Shown piece after piece: positions 28,357 through 38,355 of a stretch of 64,000 nucleotides of DNA; the stretch's first letter is position 1; every line of letters starts with the position of its first letter. The stretch is from Amycolatopsis tolypomycina (GTDB taxonomy: Bacteria > Actinomycetota > Actinomycetes > Mycobacteriales > Pseudonocardiaceae). Below the pieces are notes generated by a model, which was not told the DNA's origin, searched no databases, and saw only the letters and a list, made by a program, of their open reading frames with translations. The translations under genes were made by a program, and so were the position numbers. The DNA is taken from positions 5,828,001 through 5,892,000 of the forward strand of contig NZ_FNSO01000004.1 in the NCBI RefSeq assembly GCF_900105945.1. Reading direction: 5' to 3'.

Positions 28357-29796
28357 TCAGGCCGAGGGCACCCAGTTGCCGTGGAAGCCGTGGGGCACGC
28401 GGTCCGGCAGGTGGATCGCCGCCACCGTGTCGAGGGTTTCCGCGTCCAGGATCGTCAGGTCGCTGCGCTGCGTCGCCGGGTCGAACACGAAGCCCAGCAG
28501 GACGCCGTCGTCCTCGGCCGCGTCTTCGCGGCGGGGGACGAACACGAACTCGCCCGGCTGGCGGCCCGCGCCGAACGCCCGCTCGTGCCGCGCTCCCGTG
28601 TGGAAGTCGTGCTTGAACAGCGAACCGGCCGGGTCGGCGCCGCCGTCGGCCGACATCGCGTAGCCGTAGCGGTGGCGGCGGCCGACCCGGCGCTCGTCCA
28701 CGCGCGGGAACTCCTGGCCGCGGTCGTCGAGGCGTTCCTCGATCACCTTGCCCGCCGCCAGGTCGACCGTCCAGCGGTCCAGGGTCGGGCCGCCCTCGCC
28801 CGGGCCGTGCAGCTCGCGGTCGAACATCCGCGGGTGGCGGACGACGTCCAGCACGACGCTGTCGCCGTCGTCGTAGGCGTTGAGCGGGTGGAAGACGTAG
28901 CACGGCTCGACGTCGAACCACCGGACGTCCGCGTTGCCGCCCTCGCGCGGCATGACGCCGATCCGCGCCGGGTACTTCGGGTTCCAGCGGTACGGGAGGC
29001 CGCCGTTCGCGCCGAGCTTGCCCGCCATCATCGCGGTCACCGGGTCCGGCACCCGGACCTTGCCGACCATCGCCGAGACCACCAGCTTCGCCGGCGTCCG
29101 CAGGGCGGCCGGCACGCTGGCCGCGACCGCCATCTCGGCGTTGAACGTCACCGGCAGGTCGTAGAAGACGACGTGGTTCTCGGTCAGCGAGAAGTCGTGC
29201 ATCATCGGCGACCCGGTGACCTCGACGTCGACCGTGCGGCGGGCGCGGCCGGCCGCGTCGATCACCGAGTACTGGACCTTGTTGCCCATGCCGAAGAAGT
29301 ACGAGACGGCGTGCAGCTCGCCGGTGCGCGGATCGCGCTTGGGGTGGGCGGTGTAGCCGCCGGGCAGCGTGCCGTCGAAGTCGCAGCGGCCGACGGTGTC
29401 GAGCTCGTCGGTCAGCTCGTAGACCGGCGCGCCCGCCTCGACCAGGGCGAGGGTCCGGCCCGCGTGGCCGATGACGTTGGTGTTGGCGCCGAGCGCGTCC
29501 AGCCCGCAGAACCGGCTCGCGTCCTCGCCGTTCAGCGCCGCGGCCACAGCGGGGTTGCGGACCCACCGGTTGCGGTACCACTCGGCCTTCCCGTCGCGCA
29601 GGCGCACGCCGTGGACCATGCCGTCGCCCATGAACCAGTGGTAGGCCGCCGGGTCCACTTCGGACAGCGGATTCGGGCCGTTGCGCAGGTAGCGGCCGTC
29701 GAGGAACTCCGGGATCCGGCCGGTGACGGCGAGGTCGGTGATCGTGTGCTCCCGGCTGACCGGAGCGAAGTTTCCTTCGAGGAACTTGTTGCCCAT
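28357..29796 (-). CDS. carotenoid oxygenase family protein (RPE65/lignostilbene type)
   Basis: A 479-aa seven-bladed propeller, non-haem Fe(II) carotenoid or stilbene cleavage oxygenase. Conserved His ligands are seen in AHPKRD, SPMMHDFSLTENH, PCYVFHPLNAY and, at the C-terminus, VPHGFHGNWVPS. It starts at ATG 29794-29796 (MGNKFLEGNF) with GGAGGGG upstream. No signal peptide. Divergent from a TetR regulator with palindromic sites overlapping the shared promoter region, so it is probably repressed by that protein. Confidence 0.92.
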   Translation of the reverse strand: MGNKFLEGNFAPVSREHTITDLAVTGRIPEFLDGRYLRNGPNPLSEVDPAAYHWFMGDGMVHGVRLRDGKAEWYRNRWVRNPAVAAALNGEDASRFCGLDALGANTNVIGHAGRTLALVEAGAPVYELTDELDTVGRCDFDGTLPGGYTAHPKRDPRTGELHAVSYFFGMGNKVQYSVIDAAGRARRTVDVEVTGSPMMHDFSLTENHVVFYDLPVTFNAEMAVAASVPAALRTPAKLVVSAMVGKVRVPDPVTAMMAGKLGANGGLPYRWNPKYPARIGVMPREGGNADVRWFDVEPCYVFHPLNAYDDGDSVVLDVVRHPRMFDRELHGPGEGGPTLDRWTVDLAAGKVIEERLDDRGQEFPRVDERRVGRRHRYGYAMSADGGADPAGSLFKHDFHTGARHERAFGAGRQPGEFVFVPRREDAAEDDGVLLGFVFDPATQRSDLTILDAETLDTVAAIHLPDRVPHGFHGNWVPSA

Positions 29797-29815
29797 GTGA
29801 CCCCTCCACGGCTTC

Positions 29816-29852
29816 CATAACTCGGTTATGAAAACAGGTATAACAGGGTTAT
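29816..29852. promoter_or_regulatory. two TetR operator candidates in divergent promoter
   Basis: Two related palindromes: CATAACTCGGTTATG (29816-29830) and ATAACAGGGTTAT (29840-29852), both of the type ATAAC-N3-GTTAT and about 24 bp centre to centre. They lie between the carotenoid oxygenase and tetR starts, and probably overlap both promoters. Confidence 0.7.
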
Positions 29853-29867
29853 GGGATACTGGCAAGC

Positions 29868-30575
29868 ATGAGCCCCAGACCGCGCGCGACCGACGTCAAG
29901 GCCCGGCTCGTCGAGGCCGCCATCCGGCTGTTCGACGAAAGCGGTCCCGAAGCCCTGCAGGCCCGCAAGCTGGCGGCGGAGGTCGGCGTCTCGACGATGG
30001 CGGTCTACACGCACTTCGGTGGTATGGCCGCGCTGGTCGACGAGGTCGCGCGGGCCGGCTACCTCCGGCTGTCGGAGTGGCTGGCCCAGGTCGGCGAGAC
30101 CGACGACCCGGTGGCGGACATCTTCAGCCTGGCCCGCACCTACCGGCAGGCGGTCGCCGAGCAGCCGCAGCTGTTCGCGGTGACGTTCGGCCAGTCCGCG
30201 CCCGGCGGCAAGCGGGCGACGCTCTCCGACCTCACCACCGCCGAAGGCCGCGAAGCCGCCCAGGAGGGGCTGGAGGCGTTCACCCACATCGTCCGGGCGA
30301 CCGCGCGGGCCATCGCCGCCGGCCGCTTCCGGCCCGCGGACGAGTACCAGGCCGCCGCCCAGCTCTGGAGTGCGCTGCACGGATTCGTCACACTGGAGGC
30401 GTCCGGCCACTTCGGCCCCCGTGAACAGGGCATAGACCACATTTTGGTCCCCCTCGGGATCACGATGGCCGTGGGTCTCGGGGACACTGTGGACGAAGCC
30501 GGACAATCGGCCGAGGCCGCGAAAGCGGCTTGGCGGGCGAGGACCGGAAACACCGGGCAGGGTGATAACGAATAA
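29868..30575 (+). CDS. TetR-family transcriptional regulator
   Basis: A 235-aa TetR protein with the usual N-terminal helix-turn-helix (ALQARKLAAEVGVSTMAVYT, about 39-58, then HFGGMAALVDEV) and a C-terminal ligand domain of the WHG/TetR_C type. Divergent from the carotenoid oxygenase gene, with two ATAAC-N3-GTTAT sites in between, which are the probable operators. The ligand is unknown. Confidence 0.9.
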   Translation: MSPRPRATDVKARLVEAAIRLFDESGPEALQARKLAAEVGVSTMAVYTHFGGMAALVDEVARAGYLRLSEWLAQVGETDDPVADIFSLARTYRQAVAEQPQLFAVTFGQSAPGGKRATLSDLTTAEGREAAQEGLEAFTHIVRATARAIAAGRFRPADEYQAAAQLWSALHGFVTLEASGHFGPREQGIDHILVPLGITMAVGLGDTVDEAGQSAEAAKAAWRARTGNTGQGDNE

Positions 30576-30650
30576 GCCGGTGAACAGGGCGCGAGGGAAC
30601 GCGGAGCAGGTGCGCGGCGTCCTTATGAGGGGCAGGGGGATGGAGACAGG

Positions 30651-31604
30651 GTGAACGAGGAACACGGGGACGCGGAACCGGCCGGGGCGGTCGCCGAGGC
30701 GGTCCAGGGCGCCCGGCGGTGGCTCAGCCGCCGGTCGGTGCTGATCGCGGGGGCGTCCGGGCTGGCCGTGACCGGACTGGCCGTCGGCACCGCCACCGGC
30801 AAGCTGCCGTTCAGCCAGGCCCTGCAGCGGACGCTCGGCGTGACGTCGTCGAACCCGACGACCCAGCTGGGCAGCACGCGCGTCGAGCGCGTCTACTCGG
30901 CCGCGCGCGGCCGGATGGTCGACCTGGTGTTCATCCTGCCGTCGAAGACCCCGCCGAAGGGGCTGCCGATGTCGCTCATGCTGCACGGCCTGCACGGCAA
31001 CGCCCGCAGCGCGGCGCCCACCGGCACGCTCAAGCAGCTCGCCAGCGACGTCGCCCGCAAGGCGGTCCCGGCGTACGGCTTCGTGGCCGTCGACGGCGGC
31101 GACAACTACTGGCACGAGGTCCACCCGGGCGACGACCCGATGGCGATGCTGCTGGAGGAGGTCCCGCAGTGGCTGCGGGCCCGCGGCTTCGCCGGCCCCA
31201 CCGGGCAGCCGTTCGCCTGCACGGGCGTGTCGATGGGCGGGTTCGGCGCCCTGGTGTACACGCGCCGCCGCGTCGAGCGGCGCCAGCCGCCCGCCGCCGT
31301 CGCCACGCTGGCCCCGGCGCTGATCACGTCGTGGCCGGAGATGGCCAAGCGCCACATCTTCACCGGGATCCAGGACTGGACGTCCCTCGACCCGCTGCGC
31401 CACATCGACGAGACCAAGGGCGTCGCCAACGGCATCTGGTGCGGCACGGAGGACTCGTTCATCACCGGCGTCCGCCGCTACATCGAGGCGGCCCACCCGG
31501 CGGTGGCGCACACCGCCCACGGCAAGCACGGCGACCCGTTCAACCGCACGGTGGTGCCGAGCCTGATCAGCTTCCTCGGCAAGCACGTCCCCCGGGCCGA
31601 CTGA
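30651..31604 (+). CDS. alpha/beta-hydrolase fold protein, Tat/membrane-anchored esterase-like
   Basis: A 317-aa protein. An N-terminal hydrophobic helix preceded by SRRSVLIAGASGLAVTG (about 26-42) is a Tat signal or anchor, so the enzyme is extracytoplasmic. The catalytic domain has LMLHGLHGN, nucleophile elbow GVSMGGFGAL (Ser about 185) and C-terminal His in AHGKHGD, as in esterase D/mycolyltransferase-like hydrolases. GTG start at 30651 with GGAGACAGG just upstream. Substrate unknown. Confidence 0.8.
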   Translation: MNEEHGDAEPAGAVAEAVQGARRWLSRRSVLIAGASGLAVTGLAVGTATGKLPFSQALQRTLGVTSSNPTTQLGSTRVERVYSAARGRMVDLVFILPSKTPPKGLPMSLMLHGLHGNARSAAPTGTLKQLASDVARKAVPAYGFVAVDGGDNYWHEVHPGDDPMAMLLEEVPQWLRARGFAGPTGQPFACTGVSMGGFGALVYTRRRVERRQPPAAVATLAPALITSWPEMAKRHIFTGIQDWTSLDPLRHIDETKGVANGIWCGTEDSFITGVRRYIEAAHPAVAHTAHGKHGDPFNRTVVPSLISFLGKHVPRAD

Positions 31605-31615
31605 CTGCTCGCCCC

Positions 31616-31672
31616 ACGTCATGAAAGGGTCGTTCATGACGTCAGATGTCATGAACGACCCTTTCATGACGT
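31616..31672. repeat. intergenic palindromic repeat between convergent genes (family B)
   Basis: A perfect 25-bp inverted repeat: 31616-31640 contains ATGAAAGGGTCGTTCATGAC, its complement is at 31648-31672, with loop GTCAGAT. The core GTCATGAACGAC then YCTTTCATGAC recurs at 40512-40570 with one base difference. Both copies sit between convergent genes. Could terminate transcription in both directions. Confidence 0.85.
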
Positions 31673-31684
31673 CGGGACGCGGGG

Positions 31685-32605
31685 TCAGCGGGCGAAGTGG
31701 ATGCGGGTGATCGTGCGGCCCGGGACCCAGTAGGTGCGGACCAGGTCGGCCAGGCGGTTGACCAGCAGCAGGCCGCGCCCGCCCAGCGTCGTCGCCGACG
31801 GCGGGATGCGGCCGGCCAGCGGGTCGGCGATCGTGCCCGTGTCGCTCACCTCGCCGACCACCTGGGTCGGCTCCGCCCACAGCCGCAGGACGCCCGTGCC
31901 GCCGCCGTAGAGCACGCTGTTCGTCGTCAGCTCCGCGATCGCCAGCGCGAACTCGTCACGGCGGGGGCGGCGCAGGCCGTGGCGGGCGGCCCAGATCTCC
32001 GCGAAGCCGCGCAGGGACGCCAGCTGCCCGAGGTCGAACCCGCGCTCGACCGCGCCCGGCGGCGGGGCGAGCGGGCGCGTGAAGTCCGCGCGGACGCCGT
32101 CGGGGTCGAAGCGCGGGCTGACGAACGGCCCGGCCAGGCCCCACAGCTCGGGGTGGGTCCGCTCGGCGTCGGCCAGGACCGGCGGCGGCAGCGCCCCGAC
32201 GTCGTACGGGCAGAGCACCGCCAGGTCACGCCCGGCGAAGGCGTCGTTGATGAGGGCTTCGTGCACCACGCACGCCGGGTACTCCGCGTCCGTGCGGCCG
32301 GCCCAGATCGGCTCGCCCACGAGCCGCACCGGACCGGCGTGCTCGGCGGCGAAGGCGTGCAGCACCGACGGCAGGATGGCGCCCGGATTGCGGCCCGCCC
32401 GCTGCATGTCGATGAGCCGGACTTCGGTCGCCCGGTCTTCCAATGCCTTCTCGATCAGCAGCAGGTTGCGGCCGGGCACGGCGACGGCCGCGGGTTCGCC
32501 CCGGTCGAGTCCTTCGAGCAGGAACGGAATGACACCGTCCAGGTACTCGGTGTCGCCGCGATAGAAAATTGCCGGATGCCGGAACGGTCTGAGGGCATCT
32601 ACCAC
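31685..32605 (-). CDS. anti-sigma factor RsbA-like: MEDS domain plus HATPase
   Basis: A 306-aa regulator. Residues 1-165 are a MEDS domain (methanogen/methylotroph DcmR sensory; FRHPAIFYRGDTEYLDGVIP), and 195-306 are a GHKL ATPase of anti-sigma-factor kinase type (RRDEFALAIAELTTNSVLYG as the N box, EVSDTG, GGRGLLLVNRLAD). This is the architecture of actinobacterial RsbA proteins, which take part in partner-switching control of stress sigma factors. The partner anti-anti-sigma factor is not adjacent. Confidence 0.87.
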   Translation of the reverse strand: MVDALRPFRHPAIFYRGDTEYLDGVIPFLLEGLDRGEPAAVAVPGRNLLLIEKALEDRATEVRLIDMQRAGRNPGAILPSVLHAFAAEHAGPVRLVGEPIWAGRTDAEYPACVVHEALINDAFAGRDLAVLCPYDVGALPPPVLADAERTHPELWGLAGPFVSPRFDPDGVRADFTRPLAPPPGAVERGFDLGQLASLRGFAEIWAARHGLRRPRRDEFALAIAELTTNSVLYGGGTGVLRLWAEPTQVVGEVSDTGTIADPLAGRIPPSATTLGGRGLLLVNRLADLVRTYWVPGRTITRIHFAR

Positions 32606-32658
32606 GGGATGGTCTTACCCAGCCGCGCACGCCCGCAAACGCTCCGGACGTCGGAACC

Positions 32659-33072
32659 TCACTCCACCCAGCGGCCGACGACCGCGATCAGCCAGAAGCC
32701 GACCATGGTCGTGAGGGCGAACAGCAGCACCCAGTTGAACAGCCGGCGCCGATCATCGGTGACGCCGTGCGCCTGGCGCAGCGCGTAGGCCGCGACGACG
32801 AACAACGGCACGGGGATCAGCGGCAACGGCGACAGCCGGGACACGACGGCGACGACGCAGGTGCCGGTGAACACGGCCAGCATGCCCATCAGCACCCGGT
32901 GCAGCCACGGGTACCGGTCGGCGACAGACGCGATGACGCGCTCGCTCAGCTCGCGGAACCCCAGGGCCGGCGCGGCCGGGGCGGTCCCGCCGGGTTCCGG
33001 GGCCGGCGGCGCCGGCGCTTGCACGCCGCCGCCCGCAGGGGCCCCGGAACCCGGGAAAGAATCAGCAGTCAT
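32659..33072 (-). CDS. small integral membrane protein
   Basis: A 137-aa protein of unknown function. A Pro/Gly/Ala-rich N-terminus (about 1-38) is followed by about three hydrophobic segments (VLMGMLAVFTGTCVVAVV, PLPLIPVPLFVVAAYAL, FNWVLLFALTTMVGFWLIAV) and a short tail. On the same strand as clpX and 50 nt after its stop, so it may be read through from clpX. No family recognised. Confidence 0.65.
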   Translation of the reverse strand: MTADSFPGSGAPAGGGVQAPAPPAPEPGGTAPAAPALGFRELSERVIASVADRYPWLHRVLMGMLAVFTGTCVVAVVSRLSPLPLIPVPLFVVAAYALRQAHGVTDDRRRLFNWVLLFALTTMVGFWLIAVVGRWVE

Positions 33073-33122
33073 TCAGCTTTCCTGTCGGGTCTCCGGGCCG
33101 GGCGGCCCGGAGACGCCCGGCC

Positions 33123-34418
<1,296 letters not shown>

Positions 34419-34604
34419 GGCCGTTGACCTCGTCCCCTCCGGCGCGAGTTTTCGCGCCTGACGTGTGTTGCGACGGTGCGACCCCCCGGGTGTGGTGACC
34501 GGGTGGAGCCTCACGCATTGCCACTGACGGTACCCGTCCGATGCCGTGAGCGGGAACACCCACGAACTCCGGGAGCACGTCAGAGGACGACCCTAAACCA
34601 GGAT

Positions 34605-34638
34605 GCCGGTGTGTGTCGTCTTCTCGACACACACCGGC
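34605..34638 (-). terminator. terminator downstream of clpP2
   Basis: A perfect 14-bp stem (GCCGGTGTGTGTCG with its complement at 34625-34638) with a 6-nt loop starts 10 bp past the clpP2 stop and precedes clpX. Confidence 0.75.
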
Positions 34639-34647
34639 CTGGCGGAT

Positions 34648-35301
34648 CTACAGAGCCGACGCCTTACGGTACGGCAGAACCTCGTCGATGATGCCGTACG
34701 CCTTGGCCTCTTCGGCCGTGAGGATCTTGTCGCGCTCGATGTCGGTCCGGATCTGGTCCGGGTCCTTGTTCGTGTGCTTGGCCAGGATGACCTCCATCTG
34801 GCGCCGCACCCGCTGGATCTCGTTGGCCTGGATCTCCAGGTCGGAGACCTGGCCGTAGGTGCCCTCGGTGGCCGGCTGGTGGATCAGCACGCGCGAGTTC
34901 GGCAGCGCGTAGCGCTTGCCCGGCGTGCCGGCCGACAGCAGCACCGCGGCGGCCGAGGCGGCCTGGCCGAGGCAGTACGTCTGGATGTCCGGGCGGACGA
35001 ACTGCATGGTGTCGTAGATCGCCATCAGCGAGGTGAACGAGCCACCCGGCGAGTTGATGTAGACCAGGATGTCGCGGTCCGGGTCCTCGTGCTCGAGGTG
35101 CAGCAGCTGGGCCATCACGTCGTTGGCCGACGCGTCGTCCACCTGCACGCCGAGGAAGATGACCCGCTCTTCGTAGAGCTTGTTGTACGGGTTCGACTCC
35201 TTGACGCCGTAGCTGGTCCGCTCCACGTACGACGGCAGGATGTACCGCGACTGGGGGATGCTCGGGCCCTGGAAGTCACCCGGGAGCCTGAAGTTGCTCA
35301 T
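34648..35301 (-). CDS. clpP2: ATP-dependent Clp protease proteolytic subunit 2
   Basis: A 217-aa serine protease of the ClpP family. Catalytic residues: Ser in [12 protein letters not shown], His in SRVLIHQP, Asp in the [18 protein letters not shown] region. The N-terminal sequence ([19 protein letters not shown]) marks the actinobacterial ClpP2 type, which pairs with ClpP1 to make a mixed tetradecamer. Coupled to clpP1, with 25 nt between the genes. Followed by a terminator. Confidence 0.96.
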   Translation of the reverse strand: MSNFRLPGDFQGPSIPQSRYILPSYVERTSYGVKESNPYNKLYEERVIFLGVQVDDASANDVMAQLLHLEHEDPDRDILVYINSPGGSFTSLMAIYDTMQFVRPDIQTYCLGQAASAAAVLLSAGTPGKRYALPNSRVLIHQPATEGTYGQVSDLEIQANEIQRVRRQMEVILAKHTNKDPDQIRTDIERDKILTAEEAKAYGIIDEVLPYRKASAL

Positions 35302-35326
35302 CGAAAGTCTCCTTGGTGCTTCGGGC

Positions 35327-35932
35327 TCAGCGGGAGCCCGGACGGGCGATGTCGGCGGTGAGGACGTGGTCGACGAACCCGTAGTCCTTCGCCTCCTGCG
35401 CGGTGAACCAGCGGTCGCGGTCGCCGTCCTTGATGATCTGCTCGACCGTCTGCCCGGTCTGGTCCGCGGTGATCCGGGCCAGCTCCTGCTTCCACTTGTT
35501 GAACAGGTCGGCCTGGATCGCGATGTCCGACGCCGTGCCGCCGACACCGGCCGAGGGCTGGTGCATCAGGATGCGGGCGTGCGGGAGCGCGTAGCGCTTG
35601 CCCGGCGTGCCCGAGGAGAGCAGGAACTGCCCCATCGAGGCCGCCATGCCCATCGCGTAGGTCGCGACGTCCGGGCGGATCAGCTGCATGGTGTCGTAGA
35701 TGGCGAACCCGGCGGTGACCGAGCCACCCGGCGAGTTGATGTAGAAGCGGATGTCGGACTCGGCGTCGTCCGCGTCGAGCAGCAACAGCTGCGCGGTGAT
35801 CCGGTTGGCGACCTCGTCGTTGACCTCGGAACCGAGGACGACGATGCGCTCCTGGAGCAACCGCTCGAACACCGAGTCGGTGAGGTTGAGCCCTGCGGTG
35901 CCGGTCCGCGCCTCGGGCGTGTGCTGCGTCAC
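35327..35932 (-). CDS. clpP1: ATP-dependent Clp protease proteolytic subunit 1
   Basis: A 201-aa ClpP family serine protease. Ser in [12 protein letters not shown], His in [11 protein letters not shown], Asp in [21 protein letters not shown] start at 35930-35932 ([11 protein letters not shown]), the point at which homologues begin; in-frame codons further upstream lack a ribosome site. First gene of the clpP1-clpP2 operon and preceded by tig on the same strand. Confidence 0.95.
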   Translation of the reverse strand: MTQHTPEARTGTAGLNLTDSVFERLLQERIVVLGSEVNDEVANRITAQLLLLDADDAESDIRFYINSPGGSVTAGFAIYDTMQLIRPDVATYAMGMAASMGQFLLSSGTPGKRYALPHARILMHQPSAGVGGTASDIAIQADLFNKWKQELARITADQTGQTVEQIIKDGDRDRWFTAQEAKDYGFVDHVLTADIARPGSR

Positions 35933-36020
35933 GTCTGCCTGCCTTTTCGCCGGCGGCGGCCCGGTGCTGACGGCCACCGCTGTCGTTTCAGATGCTTGAG
36001 ATCTTGTATCCGACCCTAAC

Positions 36021-36060
36021 GAACTTGGGCGGTGCAGAATGCCTGACACCGCCCAAGTTC
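36021..36060 (-). terminator. terminator downstream of tig
   Basis: A perfect 14-bp stem (GAACTTGGGCGGTG at 36021-36034 with its complement at 36047-36060) with a 12-nt loop lies 10 bp past the tig stop, separating it from clpP1. Confidence 0.8.
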
Positions 36061-36070
36061 GCTCACAGCT

Positions 36071-37450
36071 TCACTCCGCCGGAGTCTTCGCCGTTTCGTC
36101 GGTGACCTGCGTCTCCTCGGTTGCCGGCTCGTCGGTGCCGAAGAGCTCCGAGAGGTCGACCTCGGCGCCGGAGCCGTCGGTCACGGTCGCCTTGCGGACG
36201 ACCGAGGCGAGGGCCTTGCCGCGGCGCACGTCGGCGTAGATCGCGGTCAGCTGGCCGGACTGCTGGGCGCGCTGGACGTACTCGTCCGGGCTGATCCCGA
36301 AGCGCTGGGCCTGGTAGATGATCCGCTCGGTGAGCTCGCCGTCGTTGACGGAGACCTCTTCCTTGTCGGCGATGGTGTCCAGCAGCAGCTGCGTGCGGAC
36401 GGCCTTCTCCGACTCGGTGCGGGTCTCGGCGTCGAACTCTTCGAGCGTGCGGCCTTCGGCCTCGAGGGCCTGCGCGAACTGGGCCTCGTCGTGGTCGAAC
36501 GGGTGGATCGCGTCGTGCTTGCGGTTCTCGATCTCGGCGTCGAGGACCTTCTCCGGGATCGGCACCTCGGTGCGCTCGAGGAGCTCGTCGAGCACCTTGT
36601 CGCGCGCCTGGACGCCCTGCTGCATCTTCTTGACGCGGCCGAGCCGCTCGCGCAGGTCGTTCTTGAGCTCGTCGATCGTGTCGAACTCGCTGGCCATCTG
36701 GGCGAACTCGTCGTCGGCCTCGGGCAGCTCGCGGGTCTTGACCGACTGGACGGTCACGGTCACCTCGGCGTCCTTGCCGGCGTGCTCCCCGGCGACGAGC
36801 TGGGTGGTGAACGTCTTGGTCTCGCCTGCGGTCGCGCCGACGATGGCCTCGTCGATGCCGTCGACGAGCTGGCCGGAGCCGATCTCGTAGGACAGCCCGC
36901 TGGTGCTCGCCTCCTCGACGGCCTGGCCGTCGACGGTGGCGGACAGGTCGATCGAGACGAAGTCGCCGTTCTCGGCCGGGCGCTCGACGCCGGTCAGCGT
37001 GCCGAAGCGGGCGCGCAGCTCGTCGAGCTGCTCGTCGACCTCGGCGTCGGTCAGCTCGACGTCGTCGACGGTGATCGCGAAGCCGTCGAGGTCGGGCAGC
37101 TCGATCTCCGGGCGCACGTCGACCTCGGCGGTGAACTCGAGCACGTCGCGGTCCTCGAGCTTGGTCACGTCGAACTCGGGGTTGCCGAGCGTGCGGACCT
37201 CGTTGGCGCGGACGGCCTCGATGTACTTGGCCGGGATGGCCTCGTTGACGACCTCGTCGAGCACCGGGCCGCGCCCGATCCGGCTTTCCAGGACGCGAGC
37301 GGGCGCCTTGCCGGGCCGGAAGCCCGGGATGCGCACCTGCTGGGCGATCTTGCGGTAGGCGCGGTCGAAGTTCGGCTTGAGCTCGTCGAACGGCACCTCG
37401 ACATTGATCTTGACTCGCGTCGGGCTGAGCTGCTCGACGGTGCTCTTCAA
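36071..37450 (-). CDS. tig: trigger factor
   Basis: A 459-aa ribosome-associated chaperone and peptidyl-prolyl isomerase. N-terminal ribosome-binding domain with [19 protein letters not shown] (signature GFRxGKxP at about 44-52), FKBP-like PPIase domain (about 150-240) and alpha-helical C-terminal arms ending in an acidic tail. The start is a TTG at 37448-37450 with GAGGAG upstream and the homologous N-terminus ([20 protein letters not shown]). Next gene in the conserved tig-clpP1-clpP2-clpX block. Confidence 0.96.
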   Translation of the reverse strand: MKSTVEQLSPTRVKINVEVPFDELKPNFDRAYRKIAQQVRIPGFRPGKAPARVLESRIGRGPVLDEVVNEAIPAKYIEAVRANEVRTLGNPEFDVTKLEDRDVLEFTAEVDVRPEIELPDLDGFAITVDDVELTDAEVDEQLDELRARFGTLTGVERPAENGDFVSIDLSATVDGQAVEEASTSGLSYEIGSGQLVDGIDEAIVGATAGETKTFTTQLVAGEHAGKDAEVTVTVQSVKTRELPEADDEFAQMASEFDTIDELKNDLRERLGRVKKMQQGVQARDKVLDELLERTEVPIPEKVLDAEIENRKHDAIHPFDHDEAQFAQALEAEGRTLEEFDAETRTESEKAVRTQLLLDTIADKEEVSVNDGELTERIIYQAQRFGISPDEYVQRAQQSGQLTAIYADVRRGKALASVVRKATVTDGSGAEVDLSELFGTDEPATEETQVTDETAKTPAE

Positions 37451-37626
37451 GGTCTTCTCCTCGAGCGGTAACGATTGTGGTGGACAATCCTGCGGAAATG
37501 TCCCCGGTCGCCTGCAGACCGGGACGTCCGAGTCTAGGCCAGTGGCCTGCGCCACCGGGCCGGGGGCCACCTGCGAGGTCAGGCGCCCGGCCTCCGGCCG
37601 ATCACCCGGCGCGTCCGGGCGCGAAC

Positions 37627-38217
37627 TCACACTCCGAGCATCCGGCCGATCACCCAGCGCATCTGGCCGCTGGCGTGCGCCACCGAGCCGCTCGGCTGCA
37701 CGAGGTGGGAGAGCAGCAGCCGGACGAACGCCTCGACCGCGACCGTCCACTCCGAGCGGGTCAGCCCGACCTCCGGGTAGCACCGCGCGAACAGCGCCGC
37801 CACGGTGTCGACCGAGCGCTCGAGCACGCCCTCGGGCCGGGTGGTCAGCAGCGGGAGGAAGTCTTCGCTGCCGCCCTTCGGGCAGCCGAGCGCGATGAGG
37901 ATCAGCGGGTTGGCCCTGGCGGCTTCGAGTGTCTGCCGGAACGCGGCGGTGACGCCGTCGACCGGGCGGCCGGGGTGGGCGGCGACGACCTCGGTCACGC
38001 GCTCGGCGAAGCGCTCGGTTTCGCGCAGCACCAACGCCTCGGCCAGCTCGGCCTTGGAGCCGAGTTCGTTGTAGACGGTCTGCCTGCTGACGCCGACGCG
38101 TGCGGCCAGCTTGCCCATCGTCACCGCGGTCCAGCCGTCGCCGGCGATGAGGCCGGCGGCCGCGTCCAGCAGCCGTTCCCGGGTGCTCGCCGGGGCGGGA
38201 TGGGTGACAGCCTTCAC
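37627..38217 (-). CDS. TetR-family transcriptional regulator
   Basis: A 196-aa TetR protein with helix-turn-helix [20 protein letters not shown] (about 34-53) and a C-terminal ligand domain. Divergent from the desaturase-reductase fusion gene across 138 bp, the usual setting for a repressor of that neighbour. The ligand is unknown. Confidence 0.9.
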   Translation of the reverse strand: MKAVTHPAPASTRERLLDAAAGLIAGDGWTAVTMGKLAARVGVSRQTVYNELGSKAELAEALVLRETERFAERVTEVVAAHPGRPVDGVTAAFRQTLEAARANPLILIALGCPKGGSEDFLPLLTTRPEGVLERSVDTVAALFARCYPEVGLTRSEWTVAVEAFVRLLLSHLVQPSGSVAHASGQMRWVIGRMLGV

Positions 38218-38355
38218 AAGGGCAGCTTACCCACCGCTTGCGTTCGGCTGGCCCAGACCTTTTTTCGAAGCGTGGTGCGACGTTTACAAACGCGGGTGGG
38301 TTGTCTACGGTGACTCCCGCCTCGCCAGGAGCTTCTCGACCGAGGAGACCGCTCG

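Noticed and set aside
37451..37626. tRNA gene upstream of tig, as seen in some actinomycetes
   Set aside because: No T-loop GGTTCGA-type sequence or cloverleaf could be found in this stretch.
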